This document shows positions 18,263 through 28,377 of a stretch of 52,618 bases of DNA, in pieces. Location of the stretch: positions 1-52,618 of the forward strand of contig CAJTPR010000011.1 of assembly GCA_910578275.1 (NCBI GenBank), in the 5' to 3' direction. The notes beneath the pieces are model-generated. The model did not search any database, was not told the DNA's origin, and was given only the letters and a program-made list of their open reading frames with translations. Both the position numbers and the translations under genes were made by a program. The first letter of the stretch is position 1, and each line of letters starts with the position of its first letter. This DNA comes from an uncultured Bacteroidales bacterium. GTDB taxonomy: Bacteria; Bacteroidota; Bacteroidia; Bacteroidales; P3.

Positions 18263-19121
18263 GAAAATCCTTTTCTTGGCGCCCTTGCTGGCGTTGTTGG
18301 CCGTTTCCTGCCATTGGACGGAGAAGCGTGCGCCTCTGGATGCGGTGGCGCGCGTGGGCGAGGTTTATCTTTCGGCCAGGGAACTGGCTCGGATGATGCC
18401 CGGGCAGATATTGCCTACCGACAGTGCCGACGTGGCGCAGAAGAAAATATCGGCCTGGGTGGCCCGGCAGGTCTTGCTGGAAAAGGCCAGGCAGAACCTG
18501 GACGAGGCCTTGGAGGCGGACATCGAGTCCCAAATATCCCAGTATCGTGAATCATTGCTGATTTTCCTCTATGAGGACAAGGTGACCAGGCAGTTGCTCG
18601 ACACGGTGGTCTCCGACAAGGAAATAGAGGAATATTACAAGGCCAACCGGTCGCAGTTCGTGCTCAAGAGCAATATTGTCCGGGCCCGTTTCGTGAAAGT
18701 GGAAAAGACCTCCAGGGACGCGCAGCATATCAGGCGCGAACTTTTCGCCGAACCGTTTACGGAAAGCAACTTGTTGACATTGGCCGATTTGTGTCGTAGG
18801 AGCGCGGAAAACTATTTCCTGGACGACGAGCGTTGGATTTTCTTCAACGACTTGCTCAGGGAGGTGCCGATCCAAACCTACAACCAGGAGGAATTCTTGC
18901 GGAACAACCGTGACATAGAGGTGAATACCGGCCAGCATTGGTATTATGTCAGCATCGCGGATTTCAAGGTACGCGACATGATTTCGCCCATTTCGTTCGA
19001 AAAAGAGAGGATTCGCGCCATCATTCTCAACCAGCGCAAGAAAGAAGTGCAGACGGCCATGGAAGAGGACTTGTTGGAAGAAGCCCGTCGTACAGGCATG
19101 ATAGAATATTATTTGAAGTAG
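18234..19121 (+). CDS. SurA-like lipoprotein lacking a parvulin domain
   Basis: A 295-residue protein with a lipobox (ALLAVSC), then a SurA N-domain pattern (VARVGEVYLSARELARMMPG, KKISAWVARQVLLEKARQNL) and a helical C-terminal region ending in a run of charged residues. I see no complete PpiC domain, so it is probably a chaperone rather than an isomerase, tethered to a membrane. The only in-frame ATG is 18234, overlapping the previous gene by 29 bases; this makes a long n-region (MCSTACFRGRK) before the hydrophobic core, so a non-ATG start nearby is possible. Four bases separate it from the next gene. Confidence 0.82.
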   Translation: MCSTACFRGRKILFLAPLLALLAVSCHWTEKRAPLDAVARVGEVYLSARELARMMPGQILPTDSADVAQKKISAWVARQVLLEKARQNLDEALEADIESQISQYRESLLIFLYEDKVTRQLLDTVVSDKEIEEYYKANRSQFVLKSNIVRARFVKVEKTSRDAQHIRRELFAEPFTESNLLTLADLCRRSAENYFLDDERWIFFNDLLREVPIQTYNQEEFLRNNRDIEVNTGQHWYYVSIADFKVRDMISPISFEKERIRAIILNQRKKEVQTAMEEDLLEEARRTGMIEYYLK

Positions 19122-19124
19122 AAG

Positions 19125-20651
19125 ATGAAAACGAGGAAACGCTTGCTGTTGATATGCTTGTCCGGCATGCTCTCCGTAGCCGGCCTTTCCGGGAAAGAAC
19201 CGGTCATGGGCGACATGGCGGGCGATACGACGGAAAATCCGTTCCGGAAGAGGGGACGGAAAGAGGACAGGGTCGCCCCGGTGGTGGATTCGTCCTTGTT
19301 GCGGTTCGGCATGCAGGCTTCGGGTGAAAAATCCGTATCCGGTGCCGGTCAGGCGGCTTCCGGGACAGACGAAGGCGGTTTGACGGTGGATGAGATCGCC
19401 GCCGTGATCGGAACCAAGAAAGTGAAACTCTCGGACGTGGAACGTTCGTTGGAGAACATGCGGGCCGGCGGCATGCCGGTCACGGAAAATTCCCGTTGCG
19501 AGGCGTTGGAATCGCTCATGGTCTCGTCGCTTTACGAATTGCAGGCCGACGAAGACAGTATCCAGGTGGGCGAGGCCGAGGTGGAACAGGAACTGGAGGC
19601 GCGTCTGCGCTATTTCATCGAACAAATCGGTTCGCGCGAGAAATTGGAGGAATTTTACGGCAAGACCATACTTCAGATAAAGGAGGAATATCGCGAGATG
19701 ATTCGCAAAGGCATCGTCTCCATGCGTATGGAAGGCAAGATCACCGAAGACGTCAAGGTGACCCCCAGCGAAGTGAAACGTTTCTACAATGCGTTGAATC
19801 GCGACAGCATTCCGTTTATCCCGCTCAAGTTCGAATTGTTGTACATCACCAAGAAACCCTTGGTGAGCCTTGCGGAACGCCAGCGGGCACGGCAAAGGCT
19901 GGATGAAATCCGGGCCCGTATCGAAAAGGGAGAGCAGTTCAAGTCGTTGGCGGCCTTGTATTCGCAAGATCCCGGTTCGGCCAAGCGCGGCGGCGATCTC
20001 GGCTATGGCGGAAGGGGTGACTGGACGAGCGAGTTCGAGTCGATGGCGTTCAGTCTGCAGACGGGTGTACTTTCTCCCGTGTTCGAGAGCCAGTTCGGAT
20101 TCCATATCCTGGAAGTGCTCGACCGCAAGGGCGAGATGGTCAAGGTCCGCCATATCCTTATCCGTCCCGAGGCTTCCGACATGGATCTGGTCAGGGCGCA
20201 GCAGGAACTGGACTCGGTGGCGGAACTGATCCGCAACGGCACGTTCACGTTCAGGGAAGCCGTCGGACTTTTTTCGGACGACGCGGGCGCGCAGGGCGAC
20301 GGGGTCTACTTGAGCCCGATGACGCACAAGCCCGCTTACACGGCCGAGGAGCTGGAACCGATGGTGTTCCTTTCCGTGCAGAACCTGCAGGAGGGGGAGA
20401 ACACCAACGCGCTCTTGTATCAGACCCAGGACAACCAGCCTGCTTTCCGCATCTTTTACGTGAAACGCCGTATTTCACCCCATCGGGCGGACATCCAGGA
20501 CGACTACGACATGATATACGACATGGCCTTGGCCAAAACCAAGGCGGAAGCCATGCGGAACTGGATGGCGAACAAGATAGCCGACACTTACGTGCGGGTC
20601 ATGGATCGTTATAAAAACTGCAAATTCACGTACCGATGGAAGAACTTATAG
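19125..20651 (+). CDS. surA: SurA-type peptidyl-prolyl isomerase (508 aa)
   Basis: This is the best SurA candidate of the three. It has a signal peptide (KTRKRLLLICLSG), a low-complexity linker to about residue 80, a SurA N-domain (TVDEIAAVIGTKKVKLSDVE), then parvulin domains at about 225-330 (FELLYITKKP ... GFHILEVLDRKG) and 335-440 (VRHILIRPEASD). The C-terminal helix of the chaperone core follows (MAKTKAEAM-like, ending in CKFTYRWKNL). It acts in the periplasm on beta-barrel proteins; the TonB receptor at 5602 is a plausible type of client. Its stop overlaps the moxR start by 16 bases. Confidence 0.9.
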   Translation: MKTRKRLLLICLSGMLSVAGLSGKEPVMGDMAGDTTENPFRKRGRKEDRVAPVVDSSLLRFGMQASGEKSVSGAGQAASGTDEGGLTVDEIAAVIGTKKVKLSDVERSLENMRAGGMPVTENSRCEALESLMVSSLYELQADEDSIQVGEAEVEQELEARLRYFIEQIGSREKLEEFYGKTILQIKEEYREMIRKGIVSMRMEGKITEDVKVTPSEVKRFYNALNRDSIPFIPLKFELLYITKKPLVSLAERQRARQRLDEIRARIEKGEQFKSLAALYSQDPGSAKRGGDLGYGGRGDWTSEFESMAFSLQTGVLSPVFESQFGFHILEVLDRKGEMVKVRHILIRPEASDMDLVRAQQELDSVAELIRNGTFTFREAVGLFSDDAGAQGDGVYLSPMTHKPAYTAEELEPMVFLSVQNLQEGENTNALLYQTQDNQPAFRIFYVKRRISPHRADIQDDYDMIYDMALAKTKAEAMRNWMANKIADTYVRVMDRYKNCKFTYRWKNL

Positions 20652-21613
20652 GCGGCAGCAAGGATCCGGTAGCGGCATTGGAGGCGTTGGCGCAGCGATA
20701 TTCCTTGTTGCGCAAGGAAATAGCCCGTCAGGTCGTGGGGCAGGACGAGGTGGTGGAGGCCATACTGATTTCCGTTTTCAGTCGCGGCCATGCGTTGTTG
20801 GTGGGCGTTCCCGGATTGGCCAAGACGCTTTTGGTACAGACCTTGTCCCGTGTCATGGACTTGAGCTTTTCGCGTATCCAGTTCACGCCCGACCTGATGC
20901 CATCCGACATTACCGGTTCCGAAATCCTCGATCGCGACCGTAACTACAAGTTCGTCAAAGGGCCGGTGTTCGCCCATATCGTGCTGGCGGACGAGATCAA
21001 CCGGACCCCGCCCAAGACCCAGGCGGCCTTGTTGGAAGCCATGCAGGAGAAAAGCGTGACCGTGGGCGGCAACACGTATCGGCTGCCCGAACCTTTCTTC
21101 GTGTTGGCCACGCAGAACCCCATCGAGCAAGAGGGAACTTATCCGTTGCCCGAAGCCCAGTTGGACCGTTTCATGTTTCAGATAAACCTCGATTATCCGG
21201 CATTGGAAGACGAGATCGGCATCGTCAAGGCGACCACGTTGGACCGGGAAATCCGTTTGGACACTTTGATGGGAGAACAGGAAATCAAGATGTTCCAACA
21301 CCTTGTCCGGCAGATACCCGTGCCCGATCCGCTTTATGAATATGCGGTAAGGCTGGTAGCCTCCACGCGCCCGAACCTGCCCGACGCGCCTCCGATCACG
21401 AAGAAATACGTTTCATGGGGTGCCGGACCGCGCGCCTCCCAATACCTGATCGTCGCGGCCAAGTGCCATGCCGCCTTGCACGGGAAGTTCAGTCCCGACA
21501 AGGAAGACGTGAAAGCCGTCGCGCTGCCTGCCTTGCGTCACCGCGTGGTGAAGAACTACAAGGCCGAGGCCGAAGGCCTGTCGATAGACGACATACTGTC
21601 GAAGTTGATGTAA
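20636..21613 (+). CDS. MoxR family AAA+ ATPase
   Basis: A 325-residue MoxR ATPase: Walker A GVPGLAKT, Walker B HIVLADEINRTPPKTQAALLEAMQE, sensor ATQNPIEQEGTYPLPEAQLDRF and a C-terminal lid. MoxR proteins act as chaperones that help mature other protein complexes, often with VWA-domain partners. No VWA, DUF58 or BatA-type gene follows here, because a convergent operon begins 6 bases later. Being fused by overlap to the SurA operon suggests an envelope-related client. Confidence 0.93.
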   Translation: MEELIGGSKDPVAALEALAQRYSLLRKEIARQVVGQDEVVEAILISVFSRGHALLVGVPGLAKTLLVQTLSRVMDLSFSRIQFTPDLMPSDITGSEILDRDRNYKFVKGPVFAHIVLADEINRTPPKTQAALLEAMQEKSVTVGGNTYRLPEPFFVLATQNPIEQEGTYPLPEAQLDRFMFQINLDYPALEDEIGIVKATTLDREIRLDTLMGEQEIKMFQHLVRQIPVPDPLYEYAVRLVASTRPNLPDAPPITKKYVSWGAGPRASQYLIVAAKCHAALHGKFSPDKEDVKAVALPALRHRVVKNYKAEAEGLSIDDILSKLM

Positions 21614-21619
21614 AAGGAT

Positions 21620-22384
21620 TTACCTGTCCAAATTCCCGAACCTTTCCAACGAAATCTTCCGGCCTTCTCCGCTAGCGGGGATTTCCATGCGGGCGGTGTC
21701 CATGTCTTGCAGGTTGCATGTGAAAAGCCGGTTTTTCAGGGCGGCTTCGAAGCCGCAGAGCAATTTGACGCATTCCTCGGCTTGCACGGCCGCCACGAAG
21801 GCGGGAAGCGGGGCGATGACACCCTTGGGTCCTTGGCCGGGCATGAGGCCTTCTTCGGGAAAGAGGCAGCGATAGGTGGCCGATTCCTCGTCGGCGTTGA
21901 ACACGGCCGCCTGACCCGAATATTCGCAAATGCTGCCGTAAACGAACGGGATGTCCAATCCCACCGCCACGTCGTTCATCAGGTAACGGGCCTCGGCGTT
22001 GTCGCTGCCGTCCACGATCAGGTGGCAGCCCTTGGCTATCGAAAGGGCGTTCGCGTCGTGGAAGAAGACGGGATGGATTTCTATTTCCGTTTCGGCGTTC
22101 AAGGCTTCGAGGCTTTTTTTCGCGCATTCGGCTTTGGGCAATCCCACTTGGTTCTCCCGATAGAGGATCTGGCGTTGCAGGTTGTGTTCCGAAACCGTGT
22201 CGCCGTCCACCAGTACCAGTTTGCCGATACCGGCGGCGCACAACAAGGAGGCGATATGTCCGCCCAGGCCGCCCAATCCGACGACGAGGGCGGTTTTGCC
22301 GCCCAATCGCGCCTGATGTCCGGCGGTGAAGCCCGGCAAGGCCAGATGCCGGGCATAGCGTCTTTCGAGCTTATCGGGCGTCAT
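21620..22384 (-). CDS. thiF: ThiF/MoeB-type adenylyltransferase, lacking expected cysteines
   Basis: A 254-residue E1-like enzyme, last gene of the thiamine operon. The nucleotide loop is GLGGLGG (36-42); DGDTVSEHNLQRQ and DGSDNAEARYLMND match ThiF/MoeB ATP binding. In E. coli ThiF the catalytic Cys that forms an acyl-disulfide with ThiS, and a CxxC zinc site, lie in the C-terminal third. Here only Cys173 (RCLFPEE) lies in the expected stretch; the following segment reads MPGQGPKGVIAPLPAF, with Gly/Gln/Lys where SC(A/S)E is usual, and the C-terminal CxxC pair is absent. Either this is a divergent lineage that works differently, or the annotation as a thiocarboxylate-forming ThiF is wrong. It overlaps thiH by 14 bases. 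Confidence 0.85.
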   Translation of the reverse strand: MTPDKLERRYARHLALPGFTAGHQARLGGKTALVVGLGGLGGHIASLLCAAGIGKLVLVDGDTVSEHNLQRQILYRENQVGLPKAECAKKSLEALNAETEIEIHPVFFHDANALSIAKGCHLIVDGSDNAEARYLMNDVAVGLDIPFVYGSICEYSGQAAVFNADEESATYRCLFPEEGLMPGQGPKGVIAPLPAFVAAVQAEECVKLLCGFEAALKNRLFTCNLQDMDTARMEIPASGEGRKISLERFGNLDR

Positions 22385-23510
22385 ACACCTTGTCCCAGTC
22401 TTTCCAGACTACTTCGTAGCCCTGTTCCTCGATCATTTTCTTCATTTCCGCGGGAGAACGGTCGTCGTTGATCTCGAATTGCGCCGTTTCGGTATCCGGG
22501 TGCGCGTAGCCGCCCGGGTCTGTCTGTGAACCGGCACTGATGGAGGTGATGCCCAACGAGACCATGTGGTTGCGGAAATCCGGGCTTTCGCGTGTGGTGA
22601 GCGACATCTCCACCTCGTCGTCCAACAGGCGGAAAGCCCAGATCATCTGCGCCAATTCGCGGTCGTCCAGCATGTGGCGCGCCTGGAATCCTTCCCCTTC
22701 GTGCGGACGCATGCGCGGAAAGGAGACGCAGTACTTGGAACGCCAGTAGTTCTTTTGCAGGTGCTTGAGGTGCATGGCCATGCAAAAGGCCTCCGTGCGC
22801 CAGTCTTCCAGACCGAGCAAGGCGCCGATGCCTATCTTGTTGACGTTGGCAAGGCCGAGCCTGTCCTGGCTGTCGAGCCGCCATGCATAGTCGCGCTTCA
22901 TGCCGGCGGGATGGTAGTCGCCGTAGGTATTCCTGTTGTAGGTTTCCTGGTAGACATAAACCGCGTGGAGCCCGCTCTTGCGCAAGCGCTCGTATTGGGG
23001 CGTGTCCATGGGTTGCACTTCCAGCGAAATCTGCGCGAAGTGCGGTGAAATCAGCTGCATGGCGTGTTCCAGGTAGTCGATGCCCGCTTTCCCTGGCGAT
23101 TCGCCGGTAAGCAACAGTATGTGTTCGTAACCCATTTTCTTCAACACGGCGCATTCTTCCATGATCTGTTCGTCGTCGAGCGTGACACGTGCGAACTTGT
23201 TTTCGTGGTTGAATCCGCAGTAGATGCAGTGGTTGGAACACTCGTTGCTCAGATAGAGCGGAATGTAGAACTGGATGGTCTTGCCGAACTTCCTTTGCGT
23301 GGCCTGGCGGCTGAGACCGGCCATGGCTTCCAGGTATCCGGGCTTGTCGGCGGCAGGGCTGACGAGAGCCTTGAAATCCTCCAGGTCGATTTCCTCTCCG
23401 GGCGACTGTGCCTTTGTCAAGGCGCGTTCCACGTCAAGTCCGGTCTTGGCGTGGATTTCGTCTCCCATCCTGTCCCAATCGTATTCTTTCAATATTTCGG
23501 AAAAAAACAT
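22371..23510 (-). CDS. thiH: 2-iminoacetate synthase (tyrosine lyase)
   Basis: A 379-residue radical SAM enzyme that cleaves tyrosine to dehydroglycine (2-iminoacetate) and p-cresol for thiazole synthesis, the anaerobic route. The [4Fe-4S] site is C91-SNH-C95-IY-C98 (CxxxCxxC). Later motifs include MGYEHILLLTGESP, VYVYQETYNRNTY and GIGALLGLEDWR, all characteristic of ThiH. It fits an anaerobe, where the oxygen-dependent ThiO route is not used. It lies between thiC and thiF. Confidence 0.97.
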   Translation of the reverse strand: MFFSEILKEYDWDRMGDEIHAKTGLDVERALTKAQSPGEEIDLEDFKALVSPAADKPGYLEAMAGLSRQATQRKFGKTIQFYIPLYLSNECSNHCIYCGFNHENKFARVTLDDEQIMEECAVLKKMGYEHILLLTGESPGKAGIDYLEHAMQLISPHFAQISLEVQPMDTPQYERLRKSGLHAVYVYQETYNRNTYGDYHPAGMKRDYAWRLDSQDRLGLANVNKIGIGALLGLEDWRTEAFCMAMHLKHLQKNYWRSKYCVSFPRMRPHEGEGFQARHMLDDRELAQMIWAFRLLDDEVEMSLTTRESPDFRNHMVSLGITSISAGSQTDPGGYAHPDTETAQFEINDDRSPAEMKKMIEEQGYEVVWKDWDKVYDAR

Positions 23511-23525
23511 TTCTTCTCCTTTCGA

Positions 23526-25298
<1,773 letters not shown>

Positions 25299-25316
25299 GA
25301 TGGCTTTATTGACGGA

Positions 25317-26093
25317 TTAGAGATTCTGACTCAGGAATGAAGTGAGCGGACTGCTTGCCGAGGCGGTGGATGTCGCCTGGGCGGGACGGGATTCGAATGC
25401 CATGCGGCCCGCTTCCACGGCCAGCTTGAACGATCTGGCCATCTGCACCGGGTTGCCCGCCACGGCGGCTGCCGTGTTCAGCATCACCGCGTCCGCGCCC
25501 AGTTCCATGGCCTCCGAGGCATGCGAGGGCAGGCCTATGCCCGCATCCACGATGACAGGAACACGGCTTTGGCGGATGATGATTTGCAGCATGTCGCGGT
25601 TGCGGATGCCCAGGTTGGAGCCAATGGGCGCGGCCAAGGGCATGACGGTGGCCGCGCCGGCTTCTTCCAGCAACTTGCACAATACAGGATCGGCCTGCAC
25701 GTAAGGCAATACGACGAAACCTTGCCTTGCCAGCTCTTCGGCGGCCTTGAGCGTTTCCACCGGATCGGGGAGGAGGTATTTGGGGTCGGGATGGATTTCG
25801 AGCTTCACCCAGTCCGTTTCCAGTGCCTCCCTGGCCAATTGGGCCGCCAAGACGGCTTCCTTGGCCGTGCGGGCGCCCGATGTGTTGGGCAGGAACGTGA
25901 CACCGCAGTTCCTGATGTGGGCCATCATGTCGTCGTGTTCGTCGCAGGTGTCGATGCGCTTGAGCGCGGCGGTCACCATCTGCGTCCCCGAAGCCTTGAT
26001 GGCGTCTTCCATCATTTGGTTGGAACTGTATTTGCCGGTTCCCATGATGAGCCGGGAGGAAAATTCCTTGCCGGCGATGACGAGATTCTTCAT
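25317..26093 (-). CDS. thiG: Thiazole synthase
   Basis: A 258-residue TIM-barrel enzyme that assembles thiazole phosphate from DXP, 2-iminoacetate and the ThiS thiocarboxylate. Typical motifs: SRLIMGTGKY near the start, KLEIHPDPKYLLPDPVETLKAAEELARQGF, VMPLAAPIGSNLGIRN and IVDAGIGLPSHASEAMELGADAVMLNTA. It normally needs ThiS-COSH, yet no thiS gene is in this operon. The gaps to thiE and thiC are 19 and 18 bases. Confidence 0.97.
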   Translation of the reverse strand: MKNLVIAGKEFSSRLIMGTGKYSSNQMMEDAIKASGTQMVTAALKRIDTCDEHDDMMAHIRNCGVTFLPNTSGARTAKEAVLAAQLAREALETDWVKLEIHPDPKYLLPDPVETLKAAEELARQGFVVLPYVQADPVLCKLLEEAGAATVMPLAAPIGSNLGIRNRDMLQIIIRQSRVPVIVDAGIGLPSHASEAMELGADAVMLNTAAAVAGNPVQMARSFKLAVEAGRMAFESRPAQATSTASASSPLTSFLSQNL

Positions 26094-26112
26094 ATTCGTG
26101 TCGTTTTGCTTT

Positions 26113-26763
26113 TTAATTGAAATAACGCAGGAACGTTCCGGCTTCCTTGCCGGGGTCTTCCGTGTCCAGCAAGGCGGAACTTGTCGCGATGCCGTCGATG
26201 CCGCAGGCCTTCAGTGCTTGCGCGTCGTGGGAGCGGATGCCGCCGATGGCGAATACGGGCAAGCAAAGGCCGTTGCGGCGTGCTTCCCGCATCAGGCGTC
26301 GGTAGCCCTCCAATCCGATGACGGGGCTCAGTTTCTTCTTGGTGGCGGTGAATCGGAACGGTCCCAGTCCGATGTAGTCGCCCCCTTGTGCGGCCACGTC
26401 CATCATGTCTTGCAGCGTGTTGGCGGTTCCTCCGATAAGGACGTCTTCTCCCAGCATCTTCCGCGCCTGGGCCAAAGGCATGTCGTCCTTGCCCAGATGC
26501 ACGCCGTCGGCTTCCAGTTCGGCGGCCAGTTCCACGCGGTCGTCGATGAAAAAGAGTGCGTCGTGCCGTTGGCAAAGTCGCCGTACCTGTAAGGCCATGT
26601 CCCGGACCAGGGCAGGGGGCAGCTCTTCCTTGCAACGGAACTGTATCCAGCGTACGCCCAGTCCAAGCGCCTGCCTGGCCGAATCCACGAGGCCGAAACG
26701 GTCTGTCTTGTGGGTGATGAACTGCAACAAGGGCAGTCTTCTGTTACCTTTGCCTACATGCAT
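26113..26763 (-). CDS. thiE: Thiamine-phosphate synthase
   Basis: A 216-residue TIM-barrel enzyme joining HMP diphosphate and thiazole phosphate to thiamine phosphate. ThiE features: WIQFRCKE (substrate phosphate), FIDDRVELAAELEADGVHLGKDDMP, the diphosphate loop GLGPFRFTATKKKLSP and FAIGGIRSHD. Its start overlaps the end of the upstream paralogue by 10 bases (ATGCATGTAG). Between the two TIM-barrel genes in this operon this is the one with the more canonical motifs. Confidence 0.93.
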   Translation of the reverse strand: MHVGKGNRRLPLLQFITHKTDRFGLVDSARQALGLGVRWIQFRCKEELPPALVRDMALQVRRLCQRHDALFFIDDRVELAAELEADGVHLGKDDMPLAQARKMLGEDVLIGGTANTLQDMMDVAAQGGDYIGLGPFRFTATKKKLSPVIGLEGYRRLMREARRNGLCLPVFAIGGIRSHDAQALKACGIDGIATSSALLDTEDPGKEAGTFLRYFN

Positions 26764-27359
26764 TGTTTCATGATATTTCGCATCGTGGTTGCCAATCGCC
26801 TCGTATCGGGCCGTTCCGCGTAGCCTTGCCAGATTTCGCCTATCATGCCCGCTCCGCCGAATCCGATTTCCTTCAAAAACGGGACATGTCCGCTCCGCAC
26901 GCCTCCCAAGGCGAACACTTTTCGGTCGATGATGCCGTCTTTAGCCGCCGTATGCAGTTCTTCGGAGGAAAAACCGCTTGCGTAGCCTTGTTTTGAAACG
27001 CTGTCGAAGATCGGGCTGAGGAACACGTAACGGCACTGCGCCTTGCGCGTCTGGACCTCTTCGAGGCTGTGGCAGCTTGCGCTCAAGGAACAGGCCTCTT
27101 GCGGTGCCCGGGGATGGCGGCGGTTCAGGTGAACGCCTTGCAGTCCGTATTCCCCGGCCAGTTCGAAATGGTCGTGAAGGCGGATCTTCTTCCTCGTTTC
27201 TTCGGGCAATTCATCCAAAAGCCGTCGTGTCGCTTCCTCGCTCCAGCCGGGTTTGCGCAAATGCAAGGCGAGGACGGCCGGCATCTGGCCGACAAGGCGT
27301 AACGCCTGCGCTTCCATGGGCAGACGTTCGGGAAACGTGATTACCGCGATGCCGAACAT
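26754..27359 (-). CDS. ThiE/TenI paralogue, first gene of the thiamine operon
   Basis: A 201-residue shortened TIM barrel related to ThiE. It keeps GVHLNRRHP where ThiE has GVHLGxDD, and FLSPIFDSVSKQGY where ThiE has the GPxF(P/T)TxTK loop, so key diphosphate contacts look changed. This matches TenI-like proteins; B. subtilis TenI is a thiazole tautomerase acting between ThiG and ThiE, which would make sense in this operon. Alternatively it may be a second thiamine-phosphate synthase. It is read directly from the TPP riboswitch, 59 bases downstream. Confidence 0.75.
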   Translation of the reverse strand: MFGIAVITFPERLPMEAQALRLVGQMPAVLALHLRKPGWSEEATRRLLDELPEETRKKIRLHDHFELAGEYGLQGVHLNRRHPRAPQEACSLSASCHSLEEVQTRKAQCRYVFLSPIFDSVSKQGYASGFSSEELHTAAKDGIIDRKVFALGGVRSGHVPFLKEIGFGGAGMIGEIWQGYAERPDTRRLATTMRNIMKQCM

Positions 27360-27417
27360 GGCAAATTCAAAAATCTGGACAAGCGGGGTGAAAAAAGACA
27401 GAATAGCAAGAAAACGA

Positions 27418-27486
27418 ATTCCCTACGGCGGCATTACCCGCATCAGGTTATATGGGTCTGTTCTCAGCCTTTCGGCACCCCTGTTT
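27418..27486 (-). ncRNA. TPP riboswitch (THI element) of the thiamine biosynthesis operon
   Basis: On the minus strand the conserved THI-box bases are GGGGTGCC (27474-27481), a GAAA-capped P3, GGCTGAGA, ACCC, AACCTGATGCGGGTAATGCC and the closing CGTAGGGA (27420-27427). This is a compact aptamer with a short P3. It precedes the TenI/ThiE paralogue and the five genes below it. No clear terminator hairpin lies between it and the ATG, so translational or other control is likely. Confidence 0.95.
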
Positions 27487-27493
27487 CAACGTG

Positions 27494-27501
27494 CAAAGGT
27501 A
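27494..27501 (-). promoter_or_regulatory. -7 promoter box of the thiamine operon
   Basis: TACCTTTG on the minus strand fits TAnnTTTG and lies 8 bases before the riboswitch, overlapping the end of the miaA region. No clear -33 is seen. Confidence 0.55.
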
Positions 27502-27519
27502 GTAATTTTTGCGGTTCGG

Positions 27520-28377
27520 TCAGGCTTCCAGCCAGACGATTTCCGTTTGCCTGCGCAGCCAGGTCAGCTGGCGTTTGGCGTAACGGCGCGTATGGGTCTT
27601 GATGTCGGCGATGGCTTGTTCGAGGCTGGATTTCCCGTCGAAATGCGCGAAAAGTTCGCGATAGCCCACGGTCTGCAGGGCGTTCAGTTCCCGATGCGGA
27701 TACAGGGCGCGGGCTTCCTGCTCGAGTCCTGCCTGCATCATCGCTTCCACGCGGCGGTCGATGCGTTCGTGCAAGGTTTCCTTGGGCCGGTTCAGCGCGT
27801 AGCGTTCCATGACGAAAGGCCGTTCTTTGGCCTTTTCCGTGCGCAAGGTAGAGTAGGGCTTTCCGGTGGTGATGCATACCTCCAGGGCGCGGCGCAACCG
27901 GACGGGATTGCGCAGGTCCACTTTCCCGTGGAACACGGGGTCGAGTTTCCGGAGCATTTCCTGCAAGGCGCCCAAGCCTTCGCCGGATTCGATGTCCTTG
28001 AGTCTTTGGCGCAAGGCGGGGTCGGGGTCGGGCAAGTCGTCGATGCCCTTGCAGAGCGCGTTCACGTAAAGGCCTGAACCGCCTGCCAGGATTACCGTGT
28101 CGTGGCGTTTGAAAAGTTCTTCGAGCAAGGCCAAGGCTTCCTGTTCGTAGTGCGATACGCTATAGTAACCGAAAATGCTTTTGTCGGCGATGAAATGGTG
28201 GGGGACGGCGGCCAGTTCCTCCGGGGAAGGACGGGCCACGCCGATGTCCAGTTCCTTGTAGAACTGGCGGGAATCGGCCGAGACGATTTCGCTTCCCGCC
28301 TCCAGGGCCCATTTTATGGCAAGGGAAGTCTTCCCCACCGCCGTGGGACCTTCGATGACTTTCAGGATCTTGGGCAT
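27520..28377 (-). CDS. miaA: tRNA dimethylallyltransferase
   Basis: A 285-residue enzyme that adds a dimethylallyl group to A37 of tRNAs reading UNN codons. The P-loop is GPTAVGKTS (10-18), the catalytic Asp is in SADSRQFYKELDIG (Asp35), and VILAGGSGLYVNALCKG and RRYAKRQLTWLRR are MiaA signatures. An in-frame ATG at 28419 exists, but I chose 28377 because the P-loop then falls at the normal distance. The start overlaps the cca stop by 16 bases, implying coupling of two tRNA-maturation genes. Confidence 0.96.
   Translation of the reverse strand: MPKILKVIEGPTAVGKTSLAIKWALEAGSEIVSADSRQFYKELDIGVARPSPEELAAVPHHFIADKSIFGYYSVSHYEQEALALLEELFKRHDTVILAGGSGLYVNALCKGIDDLPDPDPALRQRLKDIESGEGLGALQEMLRKLDPVFHGKVDLRNPVRLRRALEVCITTGKPYSTLRTEKAKERPFVMERYALNRPKETLHERIDRRVEAMMQAGLEQEARALYPHRELNALQTVGYRELFAHFDGKSSLEQAIADIKTHTRRYAKRQLTWLRRQTEIVWLEA

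Noticed and set aside
26744..26751. TACCTTTG on the plus strand near the start of thiE
   Set aside because: Matches the -7 box but no plus-strand gene follows; chance match.
25299..27417. Searched for a short thiS between the thi genes and in the riboswitch leader
   Set aside because: Gaps are at most 61 bases, too short for a ThiS of ~66 residues.
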